In this document: positions 7,831-15,756 of the stretch, one piece after another
Layout of the letters: each line of letters begins with the position of its first letter
How positions within the stretch are numbered: position 1 is the first letter of the stretch
Source of the DNA: an uncultured Oscillospiraceae bacterium
Lineage (GTDB): Bacteria; Bacillota; Clostridia; Oscillospirales; Ruminococcaceae
Length of the DNA stretch: 48,481 nt
Assembly (NCBI GenBank): GCA_934444765.1
Contig: CAKSDC010000018.1
Span: forward strand, 1 to 48,481
Reading direction: 5' to 3'
Position numbers and translations under genes: made by a program
Notes under the pieces: generated by a model
The model's input: the letters and a program-made list of their open reading frames with translations, nothing else
What the model was told of the DNA's origin: nothing
Database searches by the model: none

Positions 7831-8499
7831 TTATTCAACAAACTTAAAGTTTGCCAATATCACACTTGCGCTATTATCAACATATCCCAAATGTGTTCCC
7901 GAATGTTGAATTTTAAGCCATTGAACTCCACTAACATCTATATCTACTTGCATAGGTGTAGATACTCTACTAAATTCACCAGTGCTATATACTTCTTCAT
8001 CGTCTAACAATATCGTTATAGTTGCCTCTTGATTATCTCCAAACTGACTACTACTTGCCGCTGCAATAATCCCCTGTAGTTTAGAATATTTTCCACCAAT
8101 ATAATATATAGCATATCCATTGCCATCTGTATGGGAGTATATATTTTGCACATTTCCAGTATATTGATTACCAATGGTATCTGTTTCGCTATCAGAATTA
8201 TGAAAATATTCACTTTGAGTAGGTTCAATGTTATGCAAATACAATTCCTCTGGATTTCTTGGAGTAGTAGTAACTTCTTCAGTATCTTCAGCTAATTCTG
8301 TATCAGCCTCTTCAACTGCTGGTGCTTGAGTTTCCTTTTGAGTTACAACAGAAGTAACTATTACTTCTTTAGTGTTATTGTCACTTTTGGAAAATATACT
8401 TTCAATATCGGAGTAAAATCCAACCGCTGTAGCTACTGCACCAAGTATCGCTACTAAGCTAACACCTAAGCCAATCTTTTTATGTTCACGTAAGCCCAT
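7831..8499 (-). CDS. Membrane-anchored NPCBM-like surface protein
   Basis: 222 residues. An N-terminal hydrophobic segment (about 9-29, LGVSLVAILGAVATAVGFY) anchors it. A low-complexity Glu/Thr/Val linker follows (about 35-90). The last 110 residues look like an NPCBM-type beta-sandwich (novel putative carbohydrate binding module): a YAIYYIGGKYSKLQGIIAA strand region, then TITILLDDEEVYSTGEF, then VDIDVSGVQWLKIQ and a closing VILANFKFVE. It is probably exposed outside the cell and binds glycan. The start follows AAAGGAGG. Expression is driven by a consensus promoter with a pure 16-nt homopolymer in its spacer (8550-8578), suggesting on/off switching. There is no catalytic domain. Confidence 0.75.
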   Translation of the reverse strand: MGLREHKKIGLGVSLVAILGAVATAVGFYSDIESIFSKSDNNTKEVIVTSVVTQKETQAPAVEEADTELAEDTEEVTTTPRNPEELYLHNIEPTQSEYFHNSDSETDTIGNQYTGNVQNIYSHTDGNGYAIYYIGGKYSKLQGIIAAASSSQFGDNQEATITILLDDEEVYSTGEFSRVSTPMQVDIDVSGVQWLKIQHSGTHLGYVDNSASVILANFKFVE

Positions 8500-8549
8500 T
8501 AAAATTCCTCCTTTTTATTATGTACAACATCATTAATTAGTATAATAGT

Positions 8550-8578
8550 ATTATACAAAAAAAAAAAAAAAATGTCAA
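8550..8578 (-). promoter_or_regulatory. Consensus promoter with homopolymeric spacer
   Basis: Read on the minus strand: TTGACA (8573-8578), then a run of sixteen T plus one G (8556-8572), then TATAAT (8550-8555). Both hexamers are perfect and the spacer is exactly 17 nt. Slippage in the run would change the spacing and so promoter strength. It drives the NPCBM-like surface protein starting at 8499. Confidence 0.85.
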
Positions 8579-8655
8579 GAGAAATTATTTAAAATATACA
8601 AAACAATTAGAGGGCGACTATAAAGCATAGAAATCGGGACTACAATATAAAATAG

Positions 8656-8679
8656 AAAAAGCCCACCTACACGGTGAGC
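8656..8679 (-). terminator. Terminator of monooxygenase operon
   Basis: On the minus strand GCTCACC (8673-8679) pairs with GGTGGGC (8661-8667), one G-U pair and a 5-nt loop, followed by five T. Confidence 0.85.
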
Positions 8680-8685
8680 CTTCCG

Positions 8686-8976
8686 TTATAAATATTTAAC
8701 TTCAGTATGTACCACGTACTTATCCTTAATCTCTTTAAGAAGCCTCATGTTAGGTTGTCTAAGATGAACGCTTTGGAACTCTTTAGACTTCCAAGTTTCC
8801 AATAGTACTACTACATTAGAAGAGTTATCATAGGCTGGAACGAAGTACTCATAAGCTAAGCAACCGCTTTCTTTACGAAAAGTTTCTGGAATTTTAGCCT
8901 CTAATAGTTCGGATAAAAACCTATCTTTAGTATCAGGTTTAAGATAGTACATAACCAATATAGAAATATTTTTCAT
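8686..8976 (-). CDS. Antibiotic biosynthesis monooxygenase (ABM) family protein
   Basis: Small dimeric alpha/beta-barrel ABM-fold protein, 96 residues, related to YgiN-type quinol monooxygenases and heme-degrading relatives. Typical features are SILVMYYLKPDTKDRFLSEL, ESGCLAYEYFVP, VVVLLETWKSKEFQSVHL and a final VHTEVKYL strand. I start it at 8976 because GGAG lies 9 nt upstream. The ATG at 8991 sits in that ribosome binding site. It is the second gene of a two-gene unit with the YczE-like protein (gap about 22 nt). The substrate is unknown. Confidence 0.82.
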   Translation of the reverse strand: MKNISILVMYYLKPDTKDRFLSELLEAKIPETFRKESGCLAYEYFVPAYDNSSNVVVLLETWKSKEFQSVHLRQPNMRLLKEIKDKYVVHTEVKYL

Positions 8977-8998
8977 AGTAACAAACTCCATTCATAGA

Positions 8999-9679
8999 TT
9001 AAGATAGTTTTTTCATGCAGTTAAAGACTTTAAAGTTTATACGTCTATCAAAAAGACTTCCAACTAAGCCTATCCCCTTGCCCATAGTAAACGCAGCAAC
9101 TATAGTGCCAATGCCCAAACCGTCAACGTGTCCTAAAAACGCAAAGGTAAGTATACCAGTAATCAGCAAGCAAGAGATGTCAAAACCTATCTTAACTTTA
9201 GGATAGCTAATATTAGTAATGTCAGAAAACTCTCTTGGGAATAGGTCTGTAGGGATAATAGGTAACTTGCACCTGTTAGATAACGCTATACCAATACATA
9301 TAAGCACATAGCTAACTATAAAGTATAGCACTCTTAAAGGAACGGTATAAGGAAGAATACCTATCCAAAGTTCGTGTAGGTCGAGTAGTTCACTAAATGC
9401 AAACCCCACCACAAAACTGAACAGATATGAAGGTACGAACTTTTTCCTCATAATCATAAGACTTAGCACTAACAGTCCTTGAAAGATATACGTCCAAGTA
9501 CCAAGAGTAAGTGTAGGTATAACCTTAGAAAAAGCGTACGGCACACTGGATATAGCAGAAATTCCTGCTCCAGAGTATAGCATCAATACCACGCCAAGAC
9601 TGTTAATAATGACGGCTATTATTAAGGCTAACTCTCCATGTAGTGTATGAAACTTCAAACTTTGCGAACGTTCTCGCAT
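8999..9679 (-). CDS. YczE/YyaS/YitT-like integral membrane protein (DUF6198-type)
   Basis: 226 residues with five or six hydrophobic helices. It matches the YczE/DUF6198 group: an early GVVLMLYSGAGISAISSVPYA loop-helix, GTWTYIFQGLLVL, FAFSELLDL, the Pro-rich loop LPIIPTDLFPREFSDI, and the end GIGTIVAAFTMGKGIGL. The group is thought to be transporter-like, with no agreed substrate. It is transcribed with the ABM gene from TTGATT-17-TATAAT at 9719-9747. Confidence 0.78.
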   Translation of the reverse strand: MRERSQSLKFHTLHGELALIIAVIINSLGVVLMLYSGAGISAISSVPYAFSKVIPTLTLGTWTYIFQGLLVLSLMIMRKKFVPSYLFSFVVGFAFSELLDLHELWIGILPYTVPLRVLYFIVSYVLICIGIALSNRCKLPIIPTDLFPREFSDITNISYPKVKIGFDISCLLITGILTFAFLGHVDGLGIGTIVAAFTMGKGIGLVGSLFDRRINFKVFNCMKKLS

Positions 9680-9718
9680 AACTATGCCCCCATAGATAGA
9701 AATATTTTTGCGAACCCT

Positions 9719-9747
9719 ATTATACTACAACGGTCTAAAAAAATCAA
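9719..9747 (-). promoter_or_regulatory. Promoter of YczE-like / ABM genes
   Basis: Minus strand TTGATT (9742-9747), 17-nt spacer, TATAAT (9719-9724). Confidence 0.7.
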
Positions 9748-9839
9748 TAGGATAATATCAAATACTAAAATATCTTAATATACTATAAGTAACACTAAAA
9801 AAAGTACTCTGTAAAAGTACTATAATAGACTATTTTATG

Positions 9840-9868
9840 TTGACAAAAATCAACTATACTGATAGAAT
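9840..9868 (+). promoter_or_regulatory. Promoter of cysE
   Basis: TTGACA (9840-9845), 17-nt spacer, TAGAAT (9863-9868). A nearby TATAAT at 9868-9873 would be 22 nt from the -35, too far. Confidence 0.65.
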
Positions 9869-9925
9869 ATAATAGTGGTTATTTTAACGTATAAAATAAC
9901 TAATATATTTTTAGGGAGATTAATC

Positions 9926-10615
9926 ATGTTCAAACAGTTAAAGGAAGATATTGCCTTAATAAAAGAGCGTGACCCTGCAGCAAGAAACACTTTTGAAATA
10001 CTGGTGACCTACTCAGGATTACACGCAGTATGGTATTATAGACTATCACACTTTTTTTACAAGCACAAACTATTTACTATAGCAAGAATGATATCTCAGT
10101 GGGCAAGATTTTGGACTGGAATAGAAATCCACCCAGGAGCAACTATCGGCAAAGGACTATTTATAGACCACGGTATGGGCGTAGTAGTCGGTGAAACTGC
10201 CGAAATAGGTGACAACTGTCTACTATATCAAGGGGTTACACTTGGCGGTACTGGTAAAGATAAGGGTAAAAGACATCCAACGTTAGGAAACAATGTAATG
10301 GTTGGTGCAGGTGCAAAAGTATTAGGACCTTTTAAAGTAGGCGATAACGTAAAGATTGCTGCTAATGCTGTAGTATTAGAGGCTGTTCCACCTAATAGTA
10401 CAGCCGTAGGCGTTCCAGCAAGAATAGTAAAACGTAACGGTGTAAAGATATCTAACGAATGCATTATAGACCAAGTGCATATGCCAGACCCTACTACACA
10501 GGACATCTGTAAACTACAGGTACAGGTAGAACGTCTAAAAGAAGAACTATCGGCTTGTGAAAAGATTATAAAGCAATCAAACTGCTCAATCGATAATAAT
10601 AGCAGTACTAAATAG
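9926..10615 (+). CDS. cysE: Serine O-acetyltransferase
   Basis: Makes O-acetylserine from serine and acetyl-CoA, the first step of cysteine synthesis. 229 residues. The N-terminal helical part (FKQLKEDIALIKERDPAA) is followed by the left-handed beta-helix: EIHPGATIGKGLFIDHGMGVVVGETAEIGDN, with the catalytic His in IDHG, then GVTLGG and the C-terminal TAVGVPARIV. The start at 9926 follows AGGGAG (9913-9918). An upstream in-frame GTG (9875) has no ribosome binding site. It is followed by cysS, the order common in Firmicutes. Confidence 0.95.
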   Translation: MFKQLKEDIALIKERDPAARNTFEILVTYSGLHAVWYYRLSHFFYKHKLFTIARMISQWARFWTGIEIHPGATIGKGLFIDHGMGVVVGETAEIGDNCLLYQGVTLGGTGKDKGKRHPTLGNNVMVGAGAKVLGPFKVGDNVKIAANAVVLEAVPPNSTAVGVPARIVKRNGVKISNECIIDQVHMPDPTTQDICKLQVQVERLKEELSACEKIIKQSNCSIDNNSSTK

Positions 10616-10626
10616 TATACGTTAAT

Positions 10627-10652
10627 GAACGGTGTAACTACTAACACCGTTC
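10627..10652 (+). terminator. Hairpin between cysE and cysS
   Basis: GAACGGTGT (10627-10635) pairs perfectly with ACACCGTTC (10644-10652), 8-nt loop, no T-tract. It may attenuate cysS or protect the cysE message. Confidence 0.6.
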
Positions 10653-10703
10653 TAACATATAATGGTACACTGTAAAAAAAGAAAGGTATTGGAGGTTTTT
10701 ATA

Positions 10704-12098
10704 TTGAAGATATATAATACTATGACCAGACAAAAAGAAGAACTTATTCCTATTACTAAAGGAGTAATAAACATCTACGCTTGCGGACCTACAGTATATA
10801 ACTATATTCATATAGGTAACGCAAGACCTATCTGTTCTTTTGACGTACTAAGAAGATACTTAATCTATAAAGGCTATAAGGTAAAGTACGTACAGAACTT
10901 CACCGACGTAGACGATAAGATTATCAAAAGAGCCAACGAAGAAGGAGTAACTTCTTTGGAAGTATCGGAAAAGTACATCAACGAATATAAAAAAGATGCT
11001 CATGGACTAAACGTAATGGACGCAGACGTTCACCCAAAGGTTACCGAAAATATGGATATTATAATAGACATAGTTAAAACGTTAATCGAAAAGGGATACG
11101 CATATCAAATAGGTGGCGACGTATACTTTAGGACTACAAAGTTCAAAGACTACGGCAAACTATCTAAAATGCCTATAGAAGACTTAGTATCGGGTGCGAG
11201 AATAGACGTAAACGACCAAAAAGAAAGTCCATTAGACTTTGCAGTTTGGAAGTCGGCAAAACCTAACGAACCATATTGGGTATCACCATGGGGAAACGGT
11301 AGACCAGGTTGGCATATCGAGTGTTCTGCAATGTCAAGACACTACATAGGCGATACTATAGACATCCACTGTGGCGGTCAAGACCTAATCTTCCCACACC
11401 ATGAGAACGAAATAGCTCAAAGTGAATGTGCTACAGGAAAGCCATTAGCTAACTATTGGGTTCATAACGGATTTATAAACATAGACAACGAAAAGATGAG
11501 CAAGTCTTTAGGAAACTTCAAGACCGTTAGAGACGTTGCTAATGCTTATGGATACGAAATCATTAGATATATGATGGTTCAAGCACACTATAGAAGTCCA
11601 ATAAACTACTGCAAGGAACTATTAGACGCTTGTAAATCTTCTTTAGAAAGACTATACAATTGCCGTGATACTTTAGATAGAGCTATCAACAAGGCTAATA
11701 GTGGAACTATCAGTGAAGAGGCTACTAAGCTATTCGAGGCAAGAAAGCTACAGTTTGAAAAGGCTTTAGACGACGACTTAAACACTGCCGACGGCATAAC
11801 TGCTATATTTGAACTGGTTAGGGACTTGAACACTATGTCAGCTAATCCAGAAACTTCTAAGGAACAGTTACAAAAAGGTGCTGAACTATTCGATACTCTT
11901 ACTGGTATATTAGGTATAGTATATAACCGTAAAAAAGACGAAATCCCTCAAGAGGTATTAGACCTTGCAGAGCAAAGAAAACTTGCAAGAAAGCAAAAAG
12001 ACTTCGCATTAGCAGACCAACTAAGAGATAAGATTTCAGAGTTAGGATATCTTATTAAAGAAACCCGTCAGGGTACTGAAATTACTAAAAAGCAGTAA
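10704..12098 (+). CDS. cysS: Cysteinyl-tRNA synthetase
   Basis: Class I aminoacyl-tRNA synthetase charging tRNA-Cys, 464 residues, full length. The HIGH-type motif reads HIGN in ACGPTVYNYIHIGNARP, where the Cys is a zinc ligand. Other zinc ligands lie in HIECSAMS and HHENEIAQSE. The KMSKS loop is intact (EKMSKSLGNF). The C-terminus is a helical anticodon-binding DALR-type region. I chose the TTG at 10704 because GGAGG (10691-10695) is 8 nt upstream and the protein then begins KIYNTMTRQKE as in the family. It is probably co-transcribed with cysE. Confidence 0.96.
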   Translation: MKIYNTMTRQKEELIPITKGVINIYACGPTVYNYIHIGNARPICSFDVLRRYLIYKGYKVKYVQNFTDVDDKIIKRANEEGVTSLEVSEKYINEYKKDAHGLNVMDADVHPKVTENMDIIIDIVKTLIEKGYAYQIGGDVYFRTTKFKDYGKLSKMPIEDLVSGARIDVNDQKESPLDFAVWKSAKPNEPYWVSPWGNGRPGWHIECSAMSRHYIGDTIDIHCGGQDLIFPHHENEIAQSECATGKPLANYWVHNGFINIDNEKMSKSLGNFKTVRDVANAYGYEIIRYMMVQAHYRSPINYCKELLDACKSSLERLYNCRDTLDRAINKANSGTISEEATKLFEARKLQFEKALDDDLNTADGITAIFELVRDLNTMSANPETSKEQLQKGAELFDTLTGILGIVYNRKKDEIPQEVLDLAEQRKLARKQKDFALADQLRDKISELGYLIKETRQGTEITKKQ

Positions 12099-12179
12099 TA
12101 ATTTACAGCAGTAAACTCAAGACAAGCTATTAAGACGTAACATATATACAGATTACAAGTGTAAACTAAACTATTAGGC

Positions 12180-12223
12180 GGACTTTTTTGTGTATAGTAT
12201 TATAACCGTACATAGAAAAGTCC
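12180..12223. other. Hairpin in cysS-PPIase intergenic region
   Basis: GGACTTTT (12180-12187) pairs with AAAAGTCC (12216-12223), with an inner TGTA/TACA. The T-run is inside the stem, not after it. It could be a cysS terminator or a DNA palindrome. I see no clear promoter for the following gene. Confidence 0.4.
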
Positions 12224-12306
12224 CTTAAAATAGTCTAAAAAAGATTACACTACGCATAATACGTTAATAATAATCTTTAATAGCCAGTATGAAAGGAATA
12301 TCTTTA

Positions 12307-13140
12307 ATGAGTAAACCAAGACTAAGTAGAAATCTAACTAACATCTTTAAGTTCATGTGTATAGCACTAACGGTGTTAGCGTTTTTATATCTATTAAATA
12401 CGTGTTTTTTTTCGGGTAATAAGACCTCTAAAATAGACGTATCGGAAGTAAACATAGTCCAACAAGACGCTTTAGAAGGCAACATAGAAGAAGGAACTCC
12501 TATAGCTATAATCACCACAAGTTACGGTGAAATTAGAGCGGTACTATATCCAGAGCAAGCTCCTAATACGGTACAGAACTTTATCAACTTAGCTAATAGT
12601 GGCTACTACGATAATAGCTACGTATTTAGAATACAAAAAGATACATACTTTGCAGGAGGTTCGGCAGATAAAGAGGGAAACTTAAATACTGAAGTAGCCT
12701 CCGAAGATACCGAATGTATCGACAATGAACTCTCTAAAGACCTATGGCCATTTAAAGGAGCGTTCTGTTCTTTGAGTAGTAAGAGTAACTGTTCAGGTAG
12801 TAGGTTTATGGTTGTAAACTCTGTAGAGTACACAGACGAATTTAAGCAAGACCTATTAGACGTATTTTCGGAAGATAACGATACTCGCCTTGCAGATACG
12901 TTTATCAAATACGGTGGCATTCCAAACTTTTCGCAACAGAATACCATATTCGCACAGACCTACTACGGTTTCGACGTTATAGATAAGATATGTTCACAAG
13001 ACGTAACCGATGCCGAAAACGACGACCTTACACCAGCAGGTGATATATTAATAGAAAAGATAGAAATTTCGGAATATCACAAAGAAGATACTATAGGTTC
13101 TTCTAACACTGCTAAGGTAGATACTACTACTGCTGAATAG
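12307..13140 (+). CDS. Membrane-anchored cyclophilin-like protein, probably inactive
   Basis: 277 residues with one N-terminal membrane segment (about 10-32, FKFMCIALTVLAFLYLL), so the rest is probably extracellular. The body resembles a cyclophilin-type peptidyl-prolyl isomerase: PIAIITTSYGEIRAVLYP, then APNTVQNFINLANSGYYDN. The usual FHRV..F..Q.GD active site is here VFRIQKDTYFAGGSAD, so the Arg survives but His, the usual Phe/Gln and the Asp do not. It is probably catalytically weak or dead and may act as a chaperone. The start at 12307 follows AAAGGA (12293-12298). The paralogue at 13503 has an intact active site. Confidence 0.8.
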   Translation: MSKPRLSRNLTNIFKFMCIALTVLAFLYLLNTCFFSGNKTSKIDVSEVNIVQQDALEGNIEEGTPIAIITTSYGEIRAVLYPEQAPNTVQNFINLANSGYYDNSYVFRIQKDTYFAGGSADKEGNLNTEVASEDTECIDNELSKDLWPFKGAFCSLSSKSNCSGSRFMVVNSVEYTDEFKQDLLDVFSEDNDTRLADTFIKYGGIPNFSQQNTIFAQTYYGFDVIDKICSQDVTDAENDDLTPAGDILIEKIEISEYHKEDTIGSSNTAKVDTTTAE

Positions 13141-13177
13141 CATATACTTAAAATATAGTCTAAATTCAAAATTTTTC

Positions 13178-13206
13178 TTTACAAAACACAATAGTTATAG
13201 TATAAT
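13178..13206 (+). promoter_or_regulatory. Promoter A upstream of PPIase lipoprotein
   Basis: TTTACA (13178-13183), 17-nt spacer, TATAAT (13201-13206). Confidence 0.65.
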
Positions 13207-13334
13207 TAACTATGGGTATAAAAAATCCCAAAAAAGATAGTATGGTGGCATATCTAATTTGGAGTGTCGCTAAGTATTATGTAATATAGTCTGTTACAAG
13301 AATACCATTTAAGCTATAGTTAAAAGTTGCATTC

Positions 13335-13363
13335 TTGACAAACTAACGGCTATATAATATAAT
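13335..13363 (+). promoter_or_regulatory. Promoter B with perfect consensus
   Basis: TTGACA (13335-13340), 17-nt spacer, TATAAT (13358-13363). Transcription would start near 13370, exactly at the first terminator-like hairpin. Confidence 0.8.
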
Positions 13364-13369
13364 AAGTAT

Positions 13370-13442
13370 GGTAGTAACTACCGATTTTTTTAACTTGCTA
13401 CGTTAGTACTTAAACGTTCAACTATGCAAGGACTCTTTTTTT
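13370..13442 (+). ncRNA. Leader or small RNA with two terminator-like hairpins
   Basis: GGTAG-TAA-CTACC (13370-13382) is followed by GA and seven T. A second structure has CTTGC (13394-13398) pairing with GCAAG (13426-13430), an inner ACGTT/AACGT (13400-13417), then GACTC and seven T. Placed right after a perfect promoter and about 60 nt before the PPIase lipoprotein start, it is either an attenuated leader or a separate RNA of about 70 nt. I recognise no known family. Confidence 0.45.
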
Positions 13443-13502
13443 ACTTATATCATAGGTAAGATTATTAATAGTATGTTATGTTATAATGAGGTATTATATA
13501 TT

Positions 13503-14342
13503 ATGTTTAAAAAAAAGATTGCTATTGCTATTACTTTAATGTTACTTACTTTTGCTATATGTGGTTGTAGCATCTCTAATAGTAACCAAACCCAATCTGA
13601 AACCACCGAAAATACAACCGAAACTTCTACTGTTGAAGAAACTACTACCGAAGATACCGAAACAGTAAGCGAAAATACAGTCGTTGAAGACGTTGAAATA
13701 CTAAACTTTACTCCTCCAGAAATAGGCGAAGAGATAGCCGTAATTACCGTTAAAGATTATGGTCAAATTAAAATTAAGCTCTTCCCTGACCAATGCCCTA
13801 ATGGTGTAGAAAACTTCAAAAGACTTATTTCCGAAAAAGACTACTACAGCAACGTAATATTCCACCGTGTAATTGCAGACTTTGTAATACAGGCGGGCGA
13901 CCCTAACGGAAACGGTACTGGTGGCGAAAGCATTTGGGGTGACGGCTTTGAACGTGAATTTGATAACGGACTTAGACACTTTGCAGGTGCTGTAGCCTAT
14001 GCTACTAACAATGTAGACCACCTAAACAAGAGCCAATTTTATATAGTCTGTCAAAACGACGGTTCCGAATTTAACGATAGCTACTTCGATATGGTTAGTC
14101 AAAGCTATAATACTACTTTCCCTGAAAACGTTAGAGAAAAGTATAAAGAAGTAGGCGGTACACCTTTCCTTGACAACAACTATGAGGTATTTGGTCAAGT
14201 ATTCGAGGGTATGGACGTAGTTATGGCTATATCACAAGCTAAAACCGACGGCAACGATAAGCCTTATAATGATATAGTTATCGAAAGTGCTACTATAGAA
14301 GAGTATGACGGTTCTTCTACTATTGGTTCTTCCGAAGAATAG
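13503..14342 (+). CDS. Cyclophilin-type peptidyl-prolyl isomerase lipoprotein
   Basis: 279 residues. The lipoprotein signal peptide (FKKKIAIAITLMLLTFAICG, then Cys at about 22) is followed by a Thr/Glu-rich linker (about 27-65) and a cyclophilin domain (about 75-275). The active-site block is intact: IFHRVIADFVIQAGDPNGNG with Arg, Phe and Gln in place. The second block is GAVAYATNNVDHLNKSQFYI. It probably helps fold secreted proteins such as the cellulosomal enzymes at the outer face of the membrane. The start at 13503 follows GAGG (13488-13491). It lies next to a degenerate paralogue. Confidence 0.9.
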   Translation: MFKKKIAIAITLMLLTFAICGCSISNSNQTQSETTENTTETSTVEETTTEDTETVSENTVVEDVEILNFTPPEIGEEIAVITVKDYGQIKIKLFPDQCPNGVENFKRLISEKDYYSNVIFHRVIADFVIQAGDPNGNGTGGESIWGDGFEREFDNGLRHFAGAVAYATNNVDHLNKSQFYIVCQNDGSEFNDSYFDMVSQSYNTTFPENVREKYKEVGGTPFLDNNYEVFGQVFEGMDVVMAISQAKTDGNDKPYNDIVIESATIEEYDGSSTIGSSEE

Positions 14343-14419
14343 TACTATACTATCTTTACCAACGTAAATATATTTGCTATAAATGTATAATATTAAAATA
14401 TTTTAAGGGGCGAATTTTT

Positions 14420-15685
14420 TTGAATAGATTTGTTGTAAATGGGGGCATACAACTAAAAGGCGAAGTATGTGTTAGTGGTGCTAAAAATGCCGCAGTAGCT
14501 ATACTTCCTGCCGTAATACTTTGCGATGAACCTTGTATTTTGGACAACGTTCCAGAGATTAGCGACGTTGCTATATGCATAGAAATACTAAAGTCTTTAG
14601 GGGCTAAGGTAGAACATATTGATAAGACTAAGTACAGAATAGACGCTACCAATATCAACAAGTACGAAGTACCTTACGAATTGGCTAACAAAATGAGAGC
14701 TTCTTATTACTTTTTGGGTGCGTTATTGGGTAAGTATAAAGTATCTAAAGTACCTCAACCGGGTGGTTGTCACCTTGGCGATAGACCAGTAGACCAACAC
14801 ATGAAGGCTTTTAAGATACTAAATGCCGAATGTCAACTAATCCCTGGTGGGGTGATATACTGCTATACTACTAAGCTAATAGGTGCTACTATCGACTTTG
14901 ACGTAGTATCGGTTGGTGCTACTATTAACGCCATATTAGCCAGTGTAAAAGCTGAAGGTGTTACTATTATCGAAAACGCTGCAAAAGAACCTCATATAGT
15001 AGACATTGCAAACTTTTTAAACAGTATGGGAGCTTCTATCTCGGGTGCAGGTACGGACAAGATTAAGATTAAGGGTGTATCTAAGTTAAAAGGCGTTGAG
15101 TACTCTATAATTCCAGACCAAATAGAAGCTGGTACTTACATGGTAGCTACAGCAGCTACACACGGCGACGTTCTTATTAAAAACGTAACCCCTGCACACT
15201 TAGACCCTATCACTTTAAAACTTAGAAGAATGGGTGTTAATATCGAAGAGTTTGACGATGCAGTTAGAGTATACGTAGAACCTAACGCTCAGTTCAACCG
15301 TATAGAGTTAAAAACCCTACCTTACCCAGGATTTCCTACCGATATGCAACCTCAAATGGCGGTACTATGTACGCTTGCCAATGGTTGTAGTACTATCACC
15401 GAAGGTATTTGGAGTAACCGTTTCCGTTATGTAGACGAGCTTAGAAGAATGGGTGCATCTATTACGGTAAACGGCAAGGTAGCACTAATAGACGGTAACA
15501 CTCTATTAGCTGGAGCGCCTGTTCAAGCGTGCGACTTACGAGCCGGTGCAGCTTTAATAATAGCTGGATTGGTCGCTAATGGTGAAACTGTAATATCCGA
15601 AATTCAGCATATAGAACGTGGTTACGAACGCATGGAAGATAAACTTCGTAACTTAGGAGCTAACATATCTAAGATTAGCGAATAA
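14420..15685 (+). CDS. murA: UDP-N-acetylglucosamine 1-carboxyvinyltransferase
   Basis: Adds enolpyruvate from PEP to UDP-GlcNAc, the first committed step of peptidoglycan synthesis; cytoplasmic. 421 residues, full length. Key residues are seen: Lys-Asn of SGAKNAAVAILPA and the catalytic Cys in PQPGGCHLGDRPVD (the loop Cys that fosfomycin attacks). The C-terminal AGAALIIAGLVANGETVI and HIERGYERMEDKLRNLGA are typical. The start is TTG at 14420 behind AAGGGG. Second MurA copies are common in Firmicutes, so it may not be the only one. rlmH follows. Confidence 0.95.
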   Translation: MNRFVVNGGIQLKGEVCVSGAKNAAVAILPAVILCDEPCILDNVPEISDVAICIEILKSLGAKVEHIDKTKYRIDATNINKYEVPYELANKMRASYYFLGALLGKYKVSKVPQPGGCHLGDRPVDQHMKAFKILNAECQLIPGGVIYCYTTKLIGATIDFDVVSVGATINAILASVKAEGVTIIENAAKEPHIVDIANFLNSMGASISGAGTDKIKIKGVSKLKGVEYSIIPDQIEAGTYMVATAATHGDVLIKNVTPAHLDPITLKLRRMGVNIEEFDDAVRVYVEPNAQFNRIELKTLPYPGFPTDMQPQMAVLCTLANGCSTITEGIWSNRFRYVDELRRMGASITVNGKVALIDGNTLLAGAPVQACDLRAGAALIIAGLVANGETVISEIQHIERGYERMEDKLRNLGANISKISE

Positions 15686-15709
15686 CAACTATATCTAAAA
15701 TATACCAAT

Positions 15710-15729
15710 GGGCAGAATACTATCTGCCC
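15710..15729 (+). terminator. Weak terminator after murA
   Basis: GGGCAGA (15710-15716) pairs with TCTGCCC (15723-15729), 6-nt loop, with only a scattered T-rich tail. Confidence 0.55.
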
Positions 15730-15756
15730 TATTATATTATCAAAAGGGGTTTTACC

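Larger units (their letters stand above)
13141..13502 (+). other. Gene-free region with two promoters and terminator-like hairpins
   Basis: It holds promoter A (13178-13206), a GGG/CCC hairpin just after it, promoter B with perfect hexamers (13335-13363), and two terminator-like hairpins (13370-13391 and 13394-13440) ahead of the lipoprotein gene. No protein gene is visible. Confidence 0.7.
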
